NCBI RefSeq assembly: GCF_037996645.1
Contig: NZ_JBBMXV010000003.1
Coordinates: 496,001 to 560,000, forward strand
Source: Halalkalicoccus tibetensis
Lineage (GTDB): Archaea; Halobacteriota; Halobacteria; Halobacteriales; Halalkalicoccaceae
DNA: 64,000 nucleotides
Direction: 5' to 3'
Below are positions 47,663 to 57,408 of this stretch, piece by piece. The translations under genes and the position numbers were made by a program. Each line of letters begins with the position of its first letter. Position 1 is the stretch's first letter. The notes below the pieces were generated by a model. The model was given only the letters and a program-made list of their open reading frames with translations. It was not told the DNA's origin and ran no database searches.

Positions 47663-47798
47663 TTGCTTATTGTTCCTATCTCTAATACTATGAATTTATC
47701 TATTACAAATATATAAATATTATTAATATAACATCTCTATACTTATACATCAACAGAATAACACGATAGAATTCCTGACTATATCACTAAATTTACTA

Positions 47799-48934
47799 CT
47801 AATATTCATATACTTCATATCGAGAGTTACCATTTACTTCGAGATCATCAACTGTCACTGGACCTGCTCCCTGTGTCACTGCAATACCATCTCTGACCTG
47901 GTCGCTCAATTCCATCGTAACATCGGCGATTACTGCTGATTCGACATTCGGGAGTATCCGAAGTGCTTCTGTTACGGGTGCATCCATATCAATATCGCAA
48001 TTACGTACTTCCATACCTACACCATTATCGAGGCGAATCGGACGTTGAGCACCGAACCCCTCAAATGGCTCGTCCACAATGAACTGGGCACCCTCAATAG
48101 TGCTGCCATCACCCTTTAATCGAACACCAGCAACATTCGCGTTTTCAAAAACACCGCCCTCAACATGAACACTACCATTTGCACCAGAGACGTATAATCC
48201 GTTATCAGGAAATGGTCCAACGTGTACGTCTCGAATTGTTATATTTCCTTGATGATAATCGCTCACTAGGAGGCCCGTCCCGCCGTTACCATTGTTTGTA
48301 TCGACATCCCCATCTGAGATATCGATATTCTCAACAATACCCGTTCCACTATTAGTCTGTAGTCCTACAAGGAGGGATCCTTTGCTTGCTGTGTCATGCG
48401 TACCAACTATATTGATACCACGTGCTATAAGATTGTTACTTGCTTGAAGCTCCAAAGCTCGCCCTCCTTATTCTCTCTGGAAATATCAAACGTAAGACCG
48501 TCGATTTGAAGATCATTAATAGGGCTCTGATAGGTACCGAGTTTGAATACATATCCATTGGTCGGAGCAACACTAATCGTCGCATTTTCTCCGGTTATCC
48601 CGAACTTATCATAATTGGCAATACGGAACTGGCCATCCGTAAAATAAATACCTTCAGGAAAGTGAACAAGAGTACCGTCCTCGGCAACTTTATTGAGAAT
48701 CGGAATAACTGAACTATCTCCACTATTATCGGCACCGGCCTCGACAATATCGACAACGTTTGAATAGCCCGAGGAATCTTCCGGTATTCCACCATTATTA
48801 TTTTCTATGTTGCTGTTATCGGGTGGGCCCTCATCCGCATTTGCGGATGTAACAAGCGATGTTGTCAGGGCAAATCCAGCAACCGCTTTACAGTATAATC
48901 GTCGGCTTCTGTGTCTATGGTTATGCTCTTGCAT
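47799..48934 (-). pseudogene. Beta-helix surface protein interrupted by a frameshift
   Basis: Two consecutive frames form one protein. The first, starting at ATG 48934 (MQEHNHRHRSRRLYCKAVAG), carries a twin-arginine-like signal and the beta-helix cap region VVDIVEAGADNSGDSSVIP. It drifts into another frame at about 48452, near GELW. The second frame continues the helix coils (ELQASNNLIARGINI, GNITIRDVHVGPFPDNG) to 47799. Restoring one G (GAGGCTTTGG in place of GAGCTTTGG) would give GEALELQASNN, a seamless helix. The gene is inactivated, or the base was missed in sequencing. Intact, it would be a 378-residue secreted polysaccharide-binding protein. Confidence 0.75.
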
Positions 48935-49157
48935 GCGTAACTCCAGAAAAGTTGATAATACCAATAATTAAATAACTATCGATAAACATTTCAGAGCTCA
49001 ATTCGAAACTGTATATGATGATTCGTTACTAATTATTAACTAGAAATACGATTATATGAACGAATAATATCCATAATTTCTATAACAGCCATAACAAACA
49101 ATTACCTGATAACTCTACTGAAAATATATAATATATTCTACAAATACCGGTGGTTTA

Positions 49158-49430
49158 ATGCAGTACTACCAATATACAATAAACGTGAGAAGTACTGAAT
49201 TCGAGCTGTGTGAGCTCTGTGATAAACCAATCTTTACCGAAGTAACAGAGTGCCCGCATTGCGGCTTTGATCCTAAGGCAAACGTACTAAAATTGGGGAT
49301 TGGAATTGCAATTTTCTTTGGTTTAGTTGGGGTCATAGTCCCGTTCCTATGGACGGTCGCCGCTAGTGGCGTCGTAATAGCTATTATCTCAATGCTGGTA
49401 ACTATTACACCAACAAATCCCACTACATGA
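49158..49430 (+). CDS. Zinc-ribbon membrane protein
   Basis: A 90-residue protein with an N-terminal zinc ribbon (FELCELCDKPIF, ECPHCGFDP) and two transmembrane segments (LGIGIAIFFGLVGVIVPFL and VVIAIISMLVTI). This arrangement, a zinc ribbon attached to a short membrane hairpin, is common in haloarchaea and usually has only a DUF name. It is isolated, with AT-rich spacers on both sides. Confidence 0.7.
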   Translation: MQYYQYTINVRSTEFELCELCDKPIFTEVTECPHCGFDPKANVLKLGIGIAIFFGLVGVIVPFLWTVAASGVVIAIISMLVTITPTNPTT

Positions 49431-49659
49431 TAGCAGTAGGCACTCATCTTAGTAAAGGACGCTTTGTTGAGTTCGCTGTTAGTAGTGATATATTCCTAGT
49501 TGTGCGGAATCAATAACGTACTTTTATCCTCGGAGTTATCCGACCCTCGATAGTTTAGTGTAATAATTAAAGTTAACTACATAAATAAAAATACTTAGCA
49601 GATACTGAAACATGTGTATTATACTAATATTTATATATCTGCGCGGAGTTGTGATAGCT

Positions 49660-49941
49660 ATGAAGGAGTTGACTGCCTTCCAACGAGACTTGCTGTGTGT
49701 CATTAGCGGATTAGATAAACCCCATGGCGTGGCAGTAAAAGACGAGATCGAAGAATACTATGGGAGAGAAATCCCGCCTGGAAGACTATATCCAAATCTT
49801 GATGAATTAGTGAAGGCTGATTTAGTAAGCAAAGGGCAGCATGATCTTCGAACAAATGCTTATATCTTAACAGAGCAAGGGAAACAGAGGATAGCGACTC
49901 ATGAAGAGTGGATCTCTAACTATCGAGTTGCTAACTCATAA
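49660..49941 (+). CDS. PadR-family transcriptional regulator (copy 1)
   Basis: A 93-residue winged-helix regulator. The PadR signature is FQRDLLCVISGLDKPHGVAV, then the recognition part PPGRLYPNLDELVKADLV and the wing KGQHDLRTNAYILTEQG. It has no C-terminal dimerisation domain and so belongs to the short PadR-s2 type. The ATG at 49660 is preferred over 49612. A paralogue at 50483 shares the FQRDLL and GRLYPNLD motifs. The target is unknown. Confidence 0.9.
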   Translation: MKELTAFQRDLLCVISGLDKPHGVAVKDEIEEYYGREIPPGRLYPNLDELVKADLVSKGQHDLRTNAYILTEQGKQRIATHEEWISNYRVANS

Positions 49942-50189
49942 CTGAATTCACTTTGTTGACGTAGTTATGATCTTACCTCTGTAGAACACTCAAATATGTC
50001 TTATAGACTTCTCTCTACAATAACCGGGCAGTAACTATCTCTAAGAGGATAGGAGGGGCTTATCAGGATGTGACACAACGATAGTTCTCTGGTCTAAAAT
50101 CTCCCATGCCCTGGGAGGTTGCTCGACATCCATCCTGTGTCGAACGATTCTTGACGAGGAGTAGACACCTCGTCAGTATACTCTATATG

Positions 50190-50360
50190 ATCAGACAGGA
50201 TATGCTTTATGGCTGTTTTGATAGCGGCTTCCTCGCTCAGCTACGATTCGGAGATACTGTGGCACTCTACTCTTCTCTTGAGGCTGCAAATCTTGATTAG
50301 TTAGTGGTTCTGGACCAGAGAGATGGAGACTACCGGGATCGAACTTACCAGTAGGTAGTA
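50190..50360 (+). pseudogene. Probable decayed third PadR copy
   Basis: Between the two intact PadR genes, the translated DNA still reads IRQDMLYG, then YDSEI in another frame, then VALYSSLEAANLD and, after an in-frame stop, LVVLDQRDGDYRDRTYQ. These line up in order with FQRDLLWAV, YDTEI, GRLYPNLDTL and LIKKGQIDKRTNKY of the neighbours. Stops and frame changes show it is not expressed as a whole protein. The match is by eye and is weak. Confidence 0.35.
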
Positions 50361-50482
50361 CCGTTTCGCACTTTTAATTTTTATAAATAGTAAAATCTGT
50401 GTTCTCTCCATCTATTTTTATTCTCTATACTAGTTATGAATAAATGCGAAATATTGACACCGATTCCACTCTCATAGAGAAT

Positions 50483-50785
50483 ATGAACGATCTGACTGGG
50501 TTCCAGCGTGACCTGTTATGGGCAGTTAGTGGACTCGACGAGCCGCATGGCCTTGCAATAAAAACGGAACTCGAGAATTATTACGATACCGAGATTCATC
50601 ATGGTCGCCTATACCCTAACCTTGATACGCTTGTTGACAAAGGGCTAATCAAAAAGGGACAGATAGATAAGCGAACAAATAAGTACGAACCCACTGACCG
50701 GGGTCATCGAGAGCTGGAAGCACGTCGTGAGTGGGAAAATAAGTACATTAGCGATCTAAGTAGTATTGAGACTAACACTGATTAA
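50483..50785 (+). CDS. PadR-family transcriptional regulator (copy 2)
   Basis: A 100-residue PadR-s2 regulator, close relative of the protein at 49660: FQRDLLWAVSGLDEPHGLAI, HHGRLYPNLDTLVDKGLI and KGQIDKRTNKYEPTDRG. The ATG at 50483 is the first that keeps the domain intact; an upstream frame to 50444 adds residues without support. Two PadR genes 540 bases apart, plus remnants between, suggest local duplication. The regulated genes are not evident. Confidence 0.9.
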   Translation: MNDLTGFQRDLLWAVSGLDEPHGLAIKTELENYYDTEIHHGRLYPNLDTLVDKGLIKKGQIDKRTNKYEPTDRGHRELEARREWENKYISDLSSIETNTD

Positions 50786-50986
50786 GAGCAACTGTTGTAC
50801 TCTGTTTGAAGCAGACACCTTCTACGATGGATTTTGAGATTTCTGAGATCTATGGGGTGTGTTTTCTCGTGAGGAGAGTAGTAGTACACAATCCCGATCG
50901 GTCGACTCCCTCTATCTACTCTGTGCGGTTGTAACCACACTATATCACAGCTCCTCATATTCTATTTAGCTATCCTCATATATCTG

Positions 50987-51748
50987 TTAGAGGATTGTAT
51001 GAACTGTCTTAGCAGCTGTTTTTCCAACTTCTGCGGCTAAATCCCATGCTACTCGTTGAATTTGTTCAGTAGTACTACGGGACCACCGTCCGGGATGGAC
51101 AAGAAGATAAAGTCGATTACAGCAATCCGCCTCGAGTGCTGTGATCAAATCATCAGTAGTTGAGAGCTGTCCGATTCCAGGAAGAGACGTATTCCAGTTG
51201 CGACCCGTATCGGAGAGATACGAGGGCTTTGCTGAATCATTGTGACTCGTCTCCATTGATAGATATGCCTCGCCAGTTAGGTCATAGTCTTCAATACTGT
51301 TTTCGTTGGTCCACATGTCTAAGTTGTGATGAGGCGACAGGGGGCTACCATGAGGGCAGATCGTTGTGACTTCAGCATGCTCACGAAAACGCGCAAGATT
51401 GCGTGCAAACCGCTTGTGACTCTCTTTGATGTTGCCTCGAGACTTAACGAAATCCTCATAATGATAGCCAACTTCGTGGCCGAGGTCTGCAACCTCAGCA
51501 ACTATCTTTGGACTAAAGGTCGAAGTTCGGAAATAGTACGTCGTGGGGATATCGCGTTCGGCTTCTGTCTTAGCCATTGAACGGGCTGTACTGACCTTTC
51601 TATCAACGTCGTGACGGATAGCGATATAGGGATTATCGTGATCAGATCGGCGGATGTGTTCGTCCACACTATAGAAGGTGTACCCATTATCAAGTGCGGC
51701 ATCGAGCAGTTTCTCATAATGATCAAACGTAAAGTCGCGAATGTTCAT
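50987..51748 (-). CDS. Polysaccharide deacetylase-like protein
   Basis: A 253-residue protein with NodB-like motifs: YIAIRHDVDRKVSTARSM holds the Asp of the metal site, GHEVGYHYEDF the His region, and TICPHGSPLSPHHN a further active-site loop. There is no signal peptide or membrane anchor, so it is probably cytoplasmic. It is the third deacetylase-type gene in the window after 30410 and 45524, but from a different subfamily (the RHDVD type). It is alone, with AT-rich spacers. Confidence 0.85.
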   Translation of the reverse strand: MNIRDFTFDHYEKLLDAALDNGYTFYSVDEHIRRSDHDNPYIAIRHDVDRKVSTARSMAKTEAERDIPTTYYFRTSTFSPKIVAEVADLGHEVGYHYEDFVKSRGNIKESHKRFARNLARFREHAEVTTICPHGSPLSPHHNLDMWTNENSIEDYDLTGEAYLSMETSHNDSAKPSYLSDTGRNWNTSLPGIGQLSTTDDLITALEADCCNRLYLLVHPGRWSRSTTEQIQRVAWDLAAEVGKTAAKTVHTIL

Positions 51749-53010
51749 TGTGGTTTCTGTACTATAATGTATTCTCCGATGTCATATATGTCTCGGTACT
51801 AACGATAGTAGCAATTGCACAGTGATGCCCCTGACCAGACGGAAATACGCTGGCCTTCACTCCGTCCTACATTAGATATCTAGTACAAATACTGTAATAC
51901 TCTGAATAGACGGCCCTTGAAATAGAAATACAACGACATACAAAAGTAGAGATCGCAATTGATGGCGCAGGGAGGTAGAACCATGATAAAAGGTCGGAGA
52001 ATGGTCCAATTAGGTACGGCAATGTTGCGGTCGATGAAACGGTGATTTGTACTTCAGAGGCTCTCCTCTATCCAGGTAACGTATCTTCTTAGTGCCTGTC
52101 GAAGGGATAAGGACTTTCCCTCATCCCTTTGAGGCCATAGTTACACTGTCAATAGACAGTGCAGTCAGATAATTGACTGCTATAGCTTATTAATCTTTTT
52201 AATTCTGTAGTTATCCATAATGGATTTAAATATATTATATATCGAAAAGTACAATACCATATAATAATATAAATAGAGTATAGGATACTCAACAAAGAGA
52301 CCAGTAACAACAGGAACTAACTGTGTTTCAGTACATTATTCTCATTGCCTTTAGTGGAGAGACAGAAAACGAACTCAGAGCCAGAGTGGTATCATGATTT
52401 ATCATTTTGAGGTTTTTTGACTATTTTACGAACTTTTCTATCATCACGCTGCGGGTCATGGCATAGGCTCGAGGCTCATTGAACTTAGTTCGATATTTTC
52501 AGAAATACGTTTAACGAGAATTCGTTCCTTTTTTGCATGAAGCACCTTGATCCATTCCTACAACCTCGTTAGTCAGTGTAGATCGCTGGGTGTTGAGCAG
52601 TGTCAGTATAACGACCAGCTCGTTGACGGTGACCTCGGTATATATGCTTATTAGCGACCCCACCTTAGTGGCTTCCTGACAACATCCAAATTAATCGGAA
52701 GCAATTACAGGCAGATGAGATAGACGGTTATCGACAATGAATTTTCGCACGTTATCAGCTAAACCCTTGATAGATCCCAAATACTCAAAGTGGTATTCTA
52801 GTTAAATGAGGATTATTAGAATTATCGGAGTCATTATACCTTGACTATGTCACCCTCTATTATTTACTACAAAAGAGTTATTGCAATCAACTACATAACT
52901 AGATTTGGGAGGAGTGTATGTGCCTCTGACCACTATAGCTCCTCCCAATATCGAAATACTCCATAGTTGACACCGCATCAATATTATTATATTATAGGAG
53001 ATGTACTGCT
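51749..53010. other. Long AT-rich gene desert
   Basis: About 1.26 kb without a credible gene. The composition is strongly AT-rich with scattered stop codons in all frames. It may be a decayed segment or contain untranslated RNA; nothing definite was seen. Confidence 0.5.
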
Positions 53011-53246
53011 TTGATCAAAACAGGCGGTATGCTAGTCGTGACCACAAAACCGAGTACGGCTCGACGGAACGCCGCTACAATGGAAGGGCTTGCCATGGTC
53101 ATTTTATTGTCTGCACTTATTATTCAATTTCCGATTGGGATCATAATCGCGTGGGGCGTGAGACGAGTAGGGATGGATCCGGAGTGCGAGGAATGGGAGT
53201 GCTCATTCCTCTTGGTGGATTGGCCGTTCTACTTGCCTATTTCTAG
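53011..53246 (+). pseudogene. Small membrane protein, frameshifted
   Basis: The frame from 53011 encodes a transmembrane segment, MVILLSALIIQFPIGIII, then WGVRRVGMDPE, and then loses sense (WECSFLL). The next frame continues with VLIPLGGLAVLLAYF and a stop at 53246. A missing G in the run near 53194-53196 (TGGGAG in place of TGGGGAG) would give EEWGVLIPLGGLAVLLAYF, a plausible second helix. The intact form would be a protein of about 78 residues. Confidence 0.6.
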
Positions 53247-53784
53247 GAGCGAGTGAGTGCTGTCGAAGACAAGATATATGAGAACCAATACTCAACAGGT
53301 GACGGTAACTATCCTCACTTGCCGCCACGTGTTCTACATCAAGATGAATAGAAGACTTGTGCTCCCCATTCAGTAGTGAATCAACTATTCGTCCATATCC
53401 AGACTTTTAGCGATCGGACGTCAATGACCGATCGGGCACTGGCCGTTCAGACATTAAGGCTTGTGCCCTATTCGTAGCGCACTGAATTCTCTGCCAGTCT
53501 CGTCTATTTCCTTACTCTGAAGCCCAAAACACGTGTCTCAGTGTAATGCCGTGCTACAGCATATAGCTGGTAATCATATCTCTTGTATCAAGTGCATGTC
53601 TTTGTGAATATCTCAAGTATAAATACAATCTAGATAGTAATTTAATTATATACTTATCTAACTATTACACTAGGAAAAATTACATGATATTATTGTGTCT
53701 GTTTAGCTAGGTAGATATCGACACTGAGTCACGTGGTGATATCAGACGTTGACAATTTTACCCGCATCGCTCAATATCGACCAC
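53247..53784. other. AT-rich intergenic stretch
   Basis: No gene recognised. Short inverted segments such as GATCGG are present but no clear repeat or terminator. Confidence 0.4.
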
Positions 53785-54075
53785 TCACTGGAGAGTAACC
53801 CGTGTAATCGCGATTAGAGCAAGAAACTCCAGGAATGAAACGAGTAAAAACAGTTGCTGCATTGAAGTAGCAGTTACGTACATCATTTCCATCATATACC
53901 ACAGATAAAGCACACTCAGATTCTCCAAAAGTAATGCGATGCCAAAACAGAGAAAGCCGACTGTAAGACTGGTTTGATACTGGCGATAGTTACGAACCCA
54001 CACTACCAGCAGAACACACAGCAACCCAATTGAGAGAATGGAAAGAACCGCACCACTAAGAGTCCAATAGATCAT
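53785..54075 (-). CDS. Small multi-spanning membrane protein paired with an HTH regulator
   Basis: A 96-residue protein of three hydrophobic segments (SGAVLSILSIGLLCVLLVVW, LTVGFLCFGIALLLENLSVLY, LFLLVSFLEFLALIAIT). The start overlaps the stop of the HTH gene upstream by four bases (ATGA), so the two are coupled. Membrane partners of winged-helix proteins often sense or transmit a surface signal, but nothing in this sequence proves it. Confidence 0.8.
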   Translation of the reverse strand: MIYWTLSGAVLSILSIGLLCVLLVVWVRNYRQYQTSLTVGFLCFGIALLLENLSVLYLWYMMEMMYVTATSMQQLFLLVSFLEFLALIAITRVTLQ

Positions 54076-54386
54076 GTAGGCTTCTCCTTGTTCTCTGGAC
54101 TACTGCTATCAATATCTGACGAAATTCGCTCAAACACCTCTCGATGCTCGGAAAATGCATCAGTTGTGAAATACATTTCAGCGTACTGACTACCGGTTGA
54201 CGTAACGATCCCATGGTCCGTAAGGAGCCCGAGATGGTGACGGACGGTTTTGTAATTCAAATTCAGATCAGTAGCGAGCTGATTAGCATTTTTGGGCTGC
54301 TCAAGAAGCGAGCGGAGAATCCGAACTCTATTTGTTCCTCCTCGCATTCCGGTGAGAAGGTAGAATAAAGTCTTCTCTACAACCAT
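54072..54386 (-). CDS. Winged-helix regulator (ArsR-like)
   Basis: A 104-residue winged-helix DNA-binding protein. The HTH reads NRVRILRSLLEQPKNANQLA and LNLNYKTVRHHLGLL, with a wing at GIVTSTGSQYAEMYF. It belongs to the ArsR/HVO-type haloarchaeal regulators. The C-terminal 25 residues are acidic. It is co-transcribed with the small membrane protein (four-base overlap), typical of one- or two-component-like pairs of unknown signal. Confidence 0.88.
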   Translation of the reverse strand: MVVEKTLFYLLTGMRGGTNRVRILRSLLEQPKNANQLATDLNLNYKTVRHHLGLLTDHGIVTSTGSQYAEMYFTTDAFSEHREVFERISSDIDSSSPENKEKPT

Positions 54387-54534
54387 AAATGAAGAATCTT
54401 TTATGTGGGATTATAGATTTGTTGATTGATAGCTATTGTTGCCAGTCGTAAGCAGGCTGATTTGGAGATTAATCCAAAATACGAGAACCCATATTAGATT
54501 ATGAATTCTGGCTACAGAGCGAAGGTGATAGTTA

Positions 54535-54708
54535 CTACCTCAACGTCGTTAGGCAGCTATCCGCTCGATTTATCACATAGACAATGGGAACGACCGTCGC
54601 TTCGTTGCACTCATAACAGAAATCGCATTTTGATTTGTTCGGGGTCCCACAGTGCTGACAGGCATATCTCCAGGACCGCTCATCGACGTTTTGTGCATTG
54701 TATATCAT
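54535..54708 (-). CDS. Small zinc-finger protein (57 residues)
   Basis: Too short for a standard gene finder, but well supported. From an ATG at 54708, preceded by the ribosome-binding site AAGGAG, it reads MIYNAQNVDERSWRYACQHC, then GTPNKSKCDFCYECNEATVV and a basic tail. CQHC and CDFCYEC give four or five zinc-binding cysteines in a compact treble clef. It lies 148 bases from the start of the HTH gene on the same strand. Function unknown. Confidence 0.7.
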   Translation of the reverse strand: MIYNAQNVDERSWRYACQHCGTPNKSKCDFCYECNEATVVPIVYVINRADSCLTTLR

Positions 54709-54839
54709 ATCTTTCTCCTTTTTCTACAATACGTGCGTCTATTATTAGCACATTCCTCTTGCAGTTGCTGAACGAGTTCCTCGGGACGTCACCGAAAGAT
54801 ATCTCAGAATCTGTGGCACTACTATTACGGGAGCGATAG

Positions 54840-55500
54840 GGGGTTCAGTATCGTCGCTCTTCGAAGAGATCTACTGTCCGCTCTGCGGGGTCATCCGTGA
54901 GAGTTCTTCGGCCTGTGCAGAATCTAGACGCACGGGTTCTTGCTCCCTGTCCTCGAGGAGCCCGACCAGATCTGTACCTCACGGACCAGTGTCCGATTTT
55001 CATCAAGACACCCCTTCTCAGCACGATCAAGCGTAATGGTGGTCTGGTTGCCTATGCAATTGCTTCCAATTATACGGGTATAACGTTGTTTGTTCGAAAC
55101 GGAGATACAGAACTGAGGAGTTGCTCTCTGGACTATCTTTATTGGGGGGTGTAGTCCCTCCGGCAAGTCCTGACTACTGCTATCGCACTTTCACAGGTGT
55201 ACTCGCTGTGATCATACCACTCAAGCACATGCTTGTGTGGGAGGTAGAGTTGACCTTTAGTGGAGAATGACTCATCCTTGCTGCGAATAAGGTCAAAGGC
55301 AGTACGTACTCAAGTACCAGCTAACTCTGGTCCAATCAACTCACCCAGAATTTTCGAACTTCTGATCACGTTGTCTCCTCAGTCGAGATCGCCAGAACGG
55401 GTCTTTGAAACTCCTTCTTCGCGGCTTCTGGTACCAATAGACGGTGGCCTTTGCTTCTCGGAGGGTAGCCTTAAGTTGCATTACCAGCGTTCTGCAATCC
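54840..55500 (-). pseudogene. Decayed gene region, unidentified
   Basis: On the minus strand, long stretches without stops are broken by frame changes and single stops. One part, near 55500, reads LVMQLKATLREAKATVYWYQ and onward; another, near 55155-55390, reads AFDLIRSKDESFSTKGQLYL and PHKHVLEWYDHSEYTCESA; a third, near 54845-55030, ends in GRRTLTDDPAERTVDLFE. The amino-acid use looks protein-like, but there is no single intact frame. It may be the remains of one or two genes. I do not recognise the family. Confidence 0.35.
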
Positions 55501-55695
55501 ATTTACTAGGACTACACCACATGAGATCAGCGCTCGCTTCTCTGTGAATGGAGATTATAGAGCGAAACTATAGAGGAACTCTTACCAGAACCATCGTTAG
55601 CAAGTAAGTTACGTTTCCCTCCAGAGGAATATACTGGGTATGTAGTGTGTATTATCAATCATATAACTAACTTTTGATAGGAAGTTTCTACAACG

Positions 55696-56154
55696 GTGAA
55701 AGAAGATCCGATATTGTCCTTTGGGGATATTGCACATTCTCACCAGGACAGAGAGACCGCAAAAAGAGGGACTAACAAAGAAGGGCGATTTCTGACTAGT
55801 GCGAGGGTTCTCGTGACAGTCCTGATGTTTCCCGCAACTATACTTCATGAGCTGACACACTATCTGGTAGCCAAACTGTTAGGTTTTGAAGTGAGTGGTG
55901 TTATCTTATTTCAGTACTCTCCAAGACAACAAGGAATGGTTCTCATTCCGGCCGAGGAAACCAAGAAGACCATTAGATACAACATCGTATTAGCATCGCC
56001 AATGCTAACGTGTGGATGCGTTTGGGGATACTACGTTTTGCATGGGTATACCTATACTTCAACCCTCTCTGAGTATCTGATCGCCTCTATTGTTATGACC
56101 GGGTTTTTCGTTAGTGCAATTCCTGATCAGATCCGGGAACAGATCCCACTATGA
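55696..56154 (+). CDS. Membrane protein with HExxH zinc-metalloprotease motif
   Basis: A 152-residue membrane protein, GTG start at 55696. A polar N-terminal part of about 45 residues is followed by a hydrophobic helix containing MFPATILHELTHYLVAKLLG. The HELTH motif is the zinc-binding and catalytic HExxH of metalloproteases embedded in a membrane helix, as in M50-type or DUF3267-like proteins. Two or three further helices follow. The short size suggests a minimal, possibly regulatory, intramembrane protease. It is on the plus strand, convergent with the PQQ-type gene at 56191. Confidence 0.78.
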   Translation: MKEDPILSFGDIAHSHQDRETAKRGTNKEGRFLTSARVLVTVLMFPATILHELTHYLVAKLLGFEVSGVILFQYSPRQQGMVLIPAEETKKTIRYNIVLASPMLTCGCVWGYYVLHGYTYTSTLSEYLIASIVMTGFFVSAIPDQIREQIPL

Positions 56155-56190
56155 GCGTTACTGTATGTGTTTATAAAACAGGATAGTATC

Positions 56191-57408
56191 CTACGCAGGA
56201 ACCAGACGAACAAGAGGAGCGCTCTCCTCGTCTATTACTATGTAAAGATGACCTGTATCAGGGGCAACCTCAACATCGCGGATTCGCCACTCTTGGTCCT
56301 CTAGTAGTGGAGTCGTTTCCGCAACATCTCTATCATCGACGGTGAATCGGCCGATGTATTCTCCGGGCAGGTTTCCGACAAACAGATCTCCTTGCCAATC
56401 GGGGAATGCCTCTCCATCGTAGAACGTCATACCACCAGGTGGGAAGCCACCGGACCCACATTCCCAATAGTACACAGGGTTCACTGTATCATCACGCTCA
56501 TCCGGCAGATCGCCGACTGGAATATCTGTATCATATTCACAGCCATAGTGTGCGATTGGCCATCCGTAATTGCCTCCCGCTTCAATAATATTGATCTCGT
56601 CACCGGCTTCCTCACCGTGCTCTGATTGCCATATTTCACCACTCTCTGGATGAATAGTCATCCCCTGGCTGTTCCGATGTCCATAACTGAAAATCGCGTC
56701 GTGGACATCCGGCTCATCGACAAACGGGTTATCATCGGGAATAGTACCATCAGGCATGAATCGCAACGTCGCACCGACTCCGTTGCTTGTATCCTGAGAT
56801 ACATGGTCCTCGCCGAAATCCTTCAGCTGTCGGTCACCAGTCGTCATATAGAGCGTCTGGTCGTCGTCAAAAATAATCCGAGAGCCAAAGTGGCCGTCAC
56901 CTTCGATATAGGGTTCGGCGACATAGAGCTCCTCAAAGTCCTGGAGAGTTTGCTCCTCCGTATCGAGGCGTCCTCGACCAAGTTCTGTAGCTGACTCACC
57001 ATCGTCGTTCGTCACTGAGTAAGTGAGATAAACCCAACATTCATCCGGGAAGTTTGGATGCAACGCTACGTCGAGCAGTCCACCTTGGCCCTCTGCATAG
57101 ACCTCTGGTGTCTCATCGATAAGTTCGAGCGTTCCATCGTCCCGATCAAGGAGGCTTAGATTCCCTTCCCGTTCTGTAATGAGTATTTCAGACTCATTCG
57201 GAAGGAACGCGATTGCCCATGGATTGCTGAGGTCATCAGCAACTTCTTCGATCTCAAAATCCGTTCTATCCTGCTCTTCGTCAGCTTCATCGGATTCGTC
57301 GTCCTCGTCTTCAGCGCCTTCAGCGCAACCGGCAACAGTGAACACTCCGATTGCTGCACTCGTACTGAGGAATGAACGCCGGTTGATCTTGTTCTTGTTT
57401 GGCATCAT
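56191..57408 (-). CDS. PQQ-dependent sugar dehydrogenase-like Tat lipoprotein
   Basis: A 405-residue exported beta-propeller enzyme. NKINRRSFLSTSAAIGVF is the twin-arginine signal and TVAGC the lipobox, followed by an acidic linker. The domain is of the soluble aldose sugar dehydrogenase (Hedgehog-interacting-like) type: GGLLDVALHPNF, GSRIIFDDD, SYGHRNSQGM and EHGEEAGDEINIIEAGGNYG carry the calcium/PQQ-binding segments. Oxidation of aldoses on the outer side of the membrane is the usual role. Whether the archaeon makes PQQ is unknown. Confidence 0.92.
   Translation of the reverse strand: MMPNKNKINRRSFLSTSAAIGVFTVAGCAEGAEDEDDESDEADEEQDRTDFEIEEVADDLSNPWAIAFLPNESEILITEREGNLSLLDRDDGTLELIDETPEVYAEGQGGLLDVALHPNFPDECWVYLTYSVTNDDGESATELGRGRLDTEEQTLQDFEELYVAEPYIEGDGHFGSRIIFDDDQTLYMTTGDRQLKDFGEDHVSQDTSNGVGATLRFMPDGTIPDDNPFVDEPDVHDAIFSYGHRNSQGMTIHPESGEIWQSEHGEEAGDEINIIEAGGNYGWPIAHYGCEYDTDIPVGDLPDERDDTVNPVYYWECGSGGFPPGGMTFYDGEAFPDWQGDLFVGNLPGEYIGRFTVDDRDVAETTPLLEDQEWRIRDVEVAPDTGHLYIVIDEESAPLVRLVPA

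Noticed and set aside
50290-50360. Sequence resembling a tRNA T-arm (GTTCGATCCC on the minus strand)
   Set aside because: No matching acceptor, D or anticodon arms could be found; chance resemblance near the decayed PadR copy.
51983-52045. Short open frame of about 20 codons with an RR pair
   Set aside because: Too short, ends in a stop before any hydrophobic core; not a Tat signal peptide.
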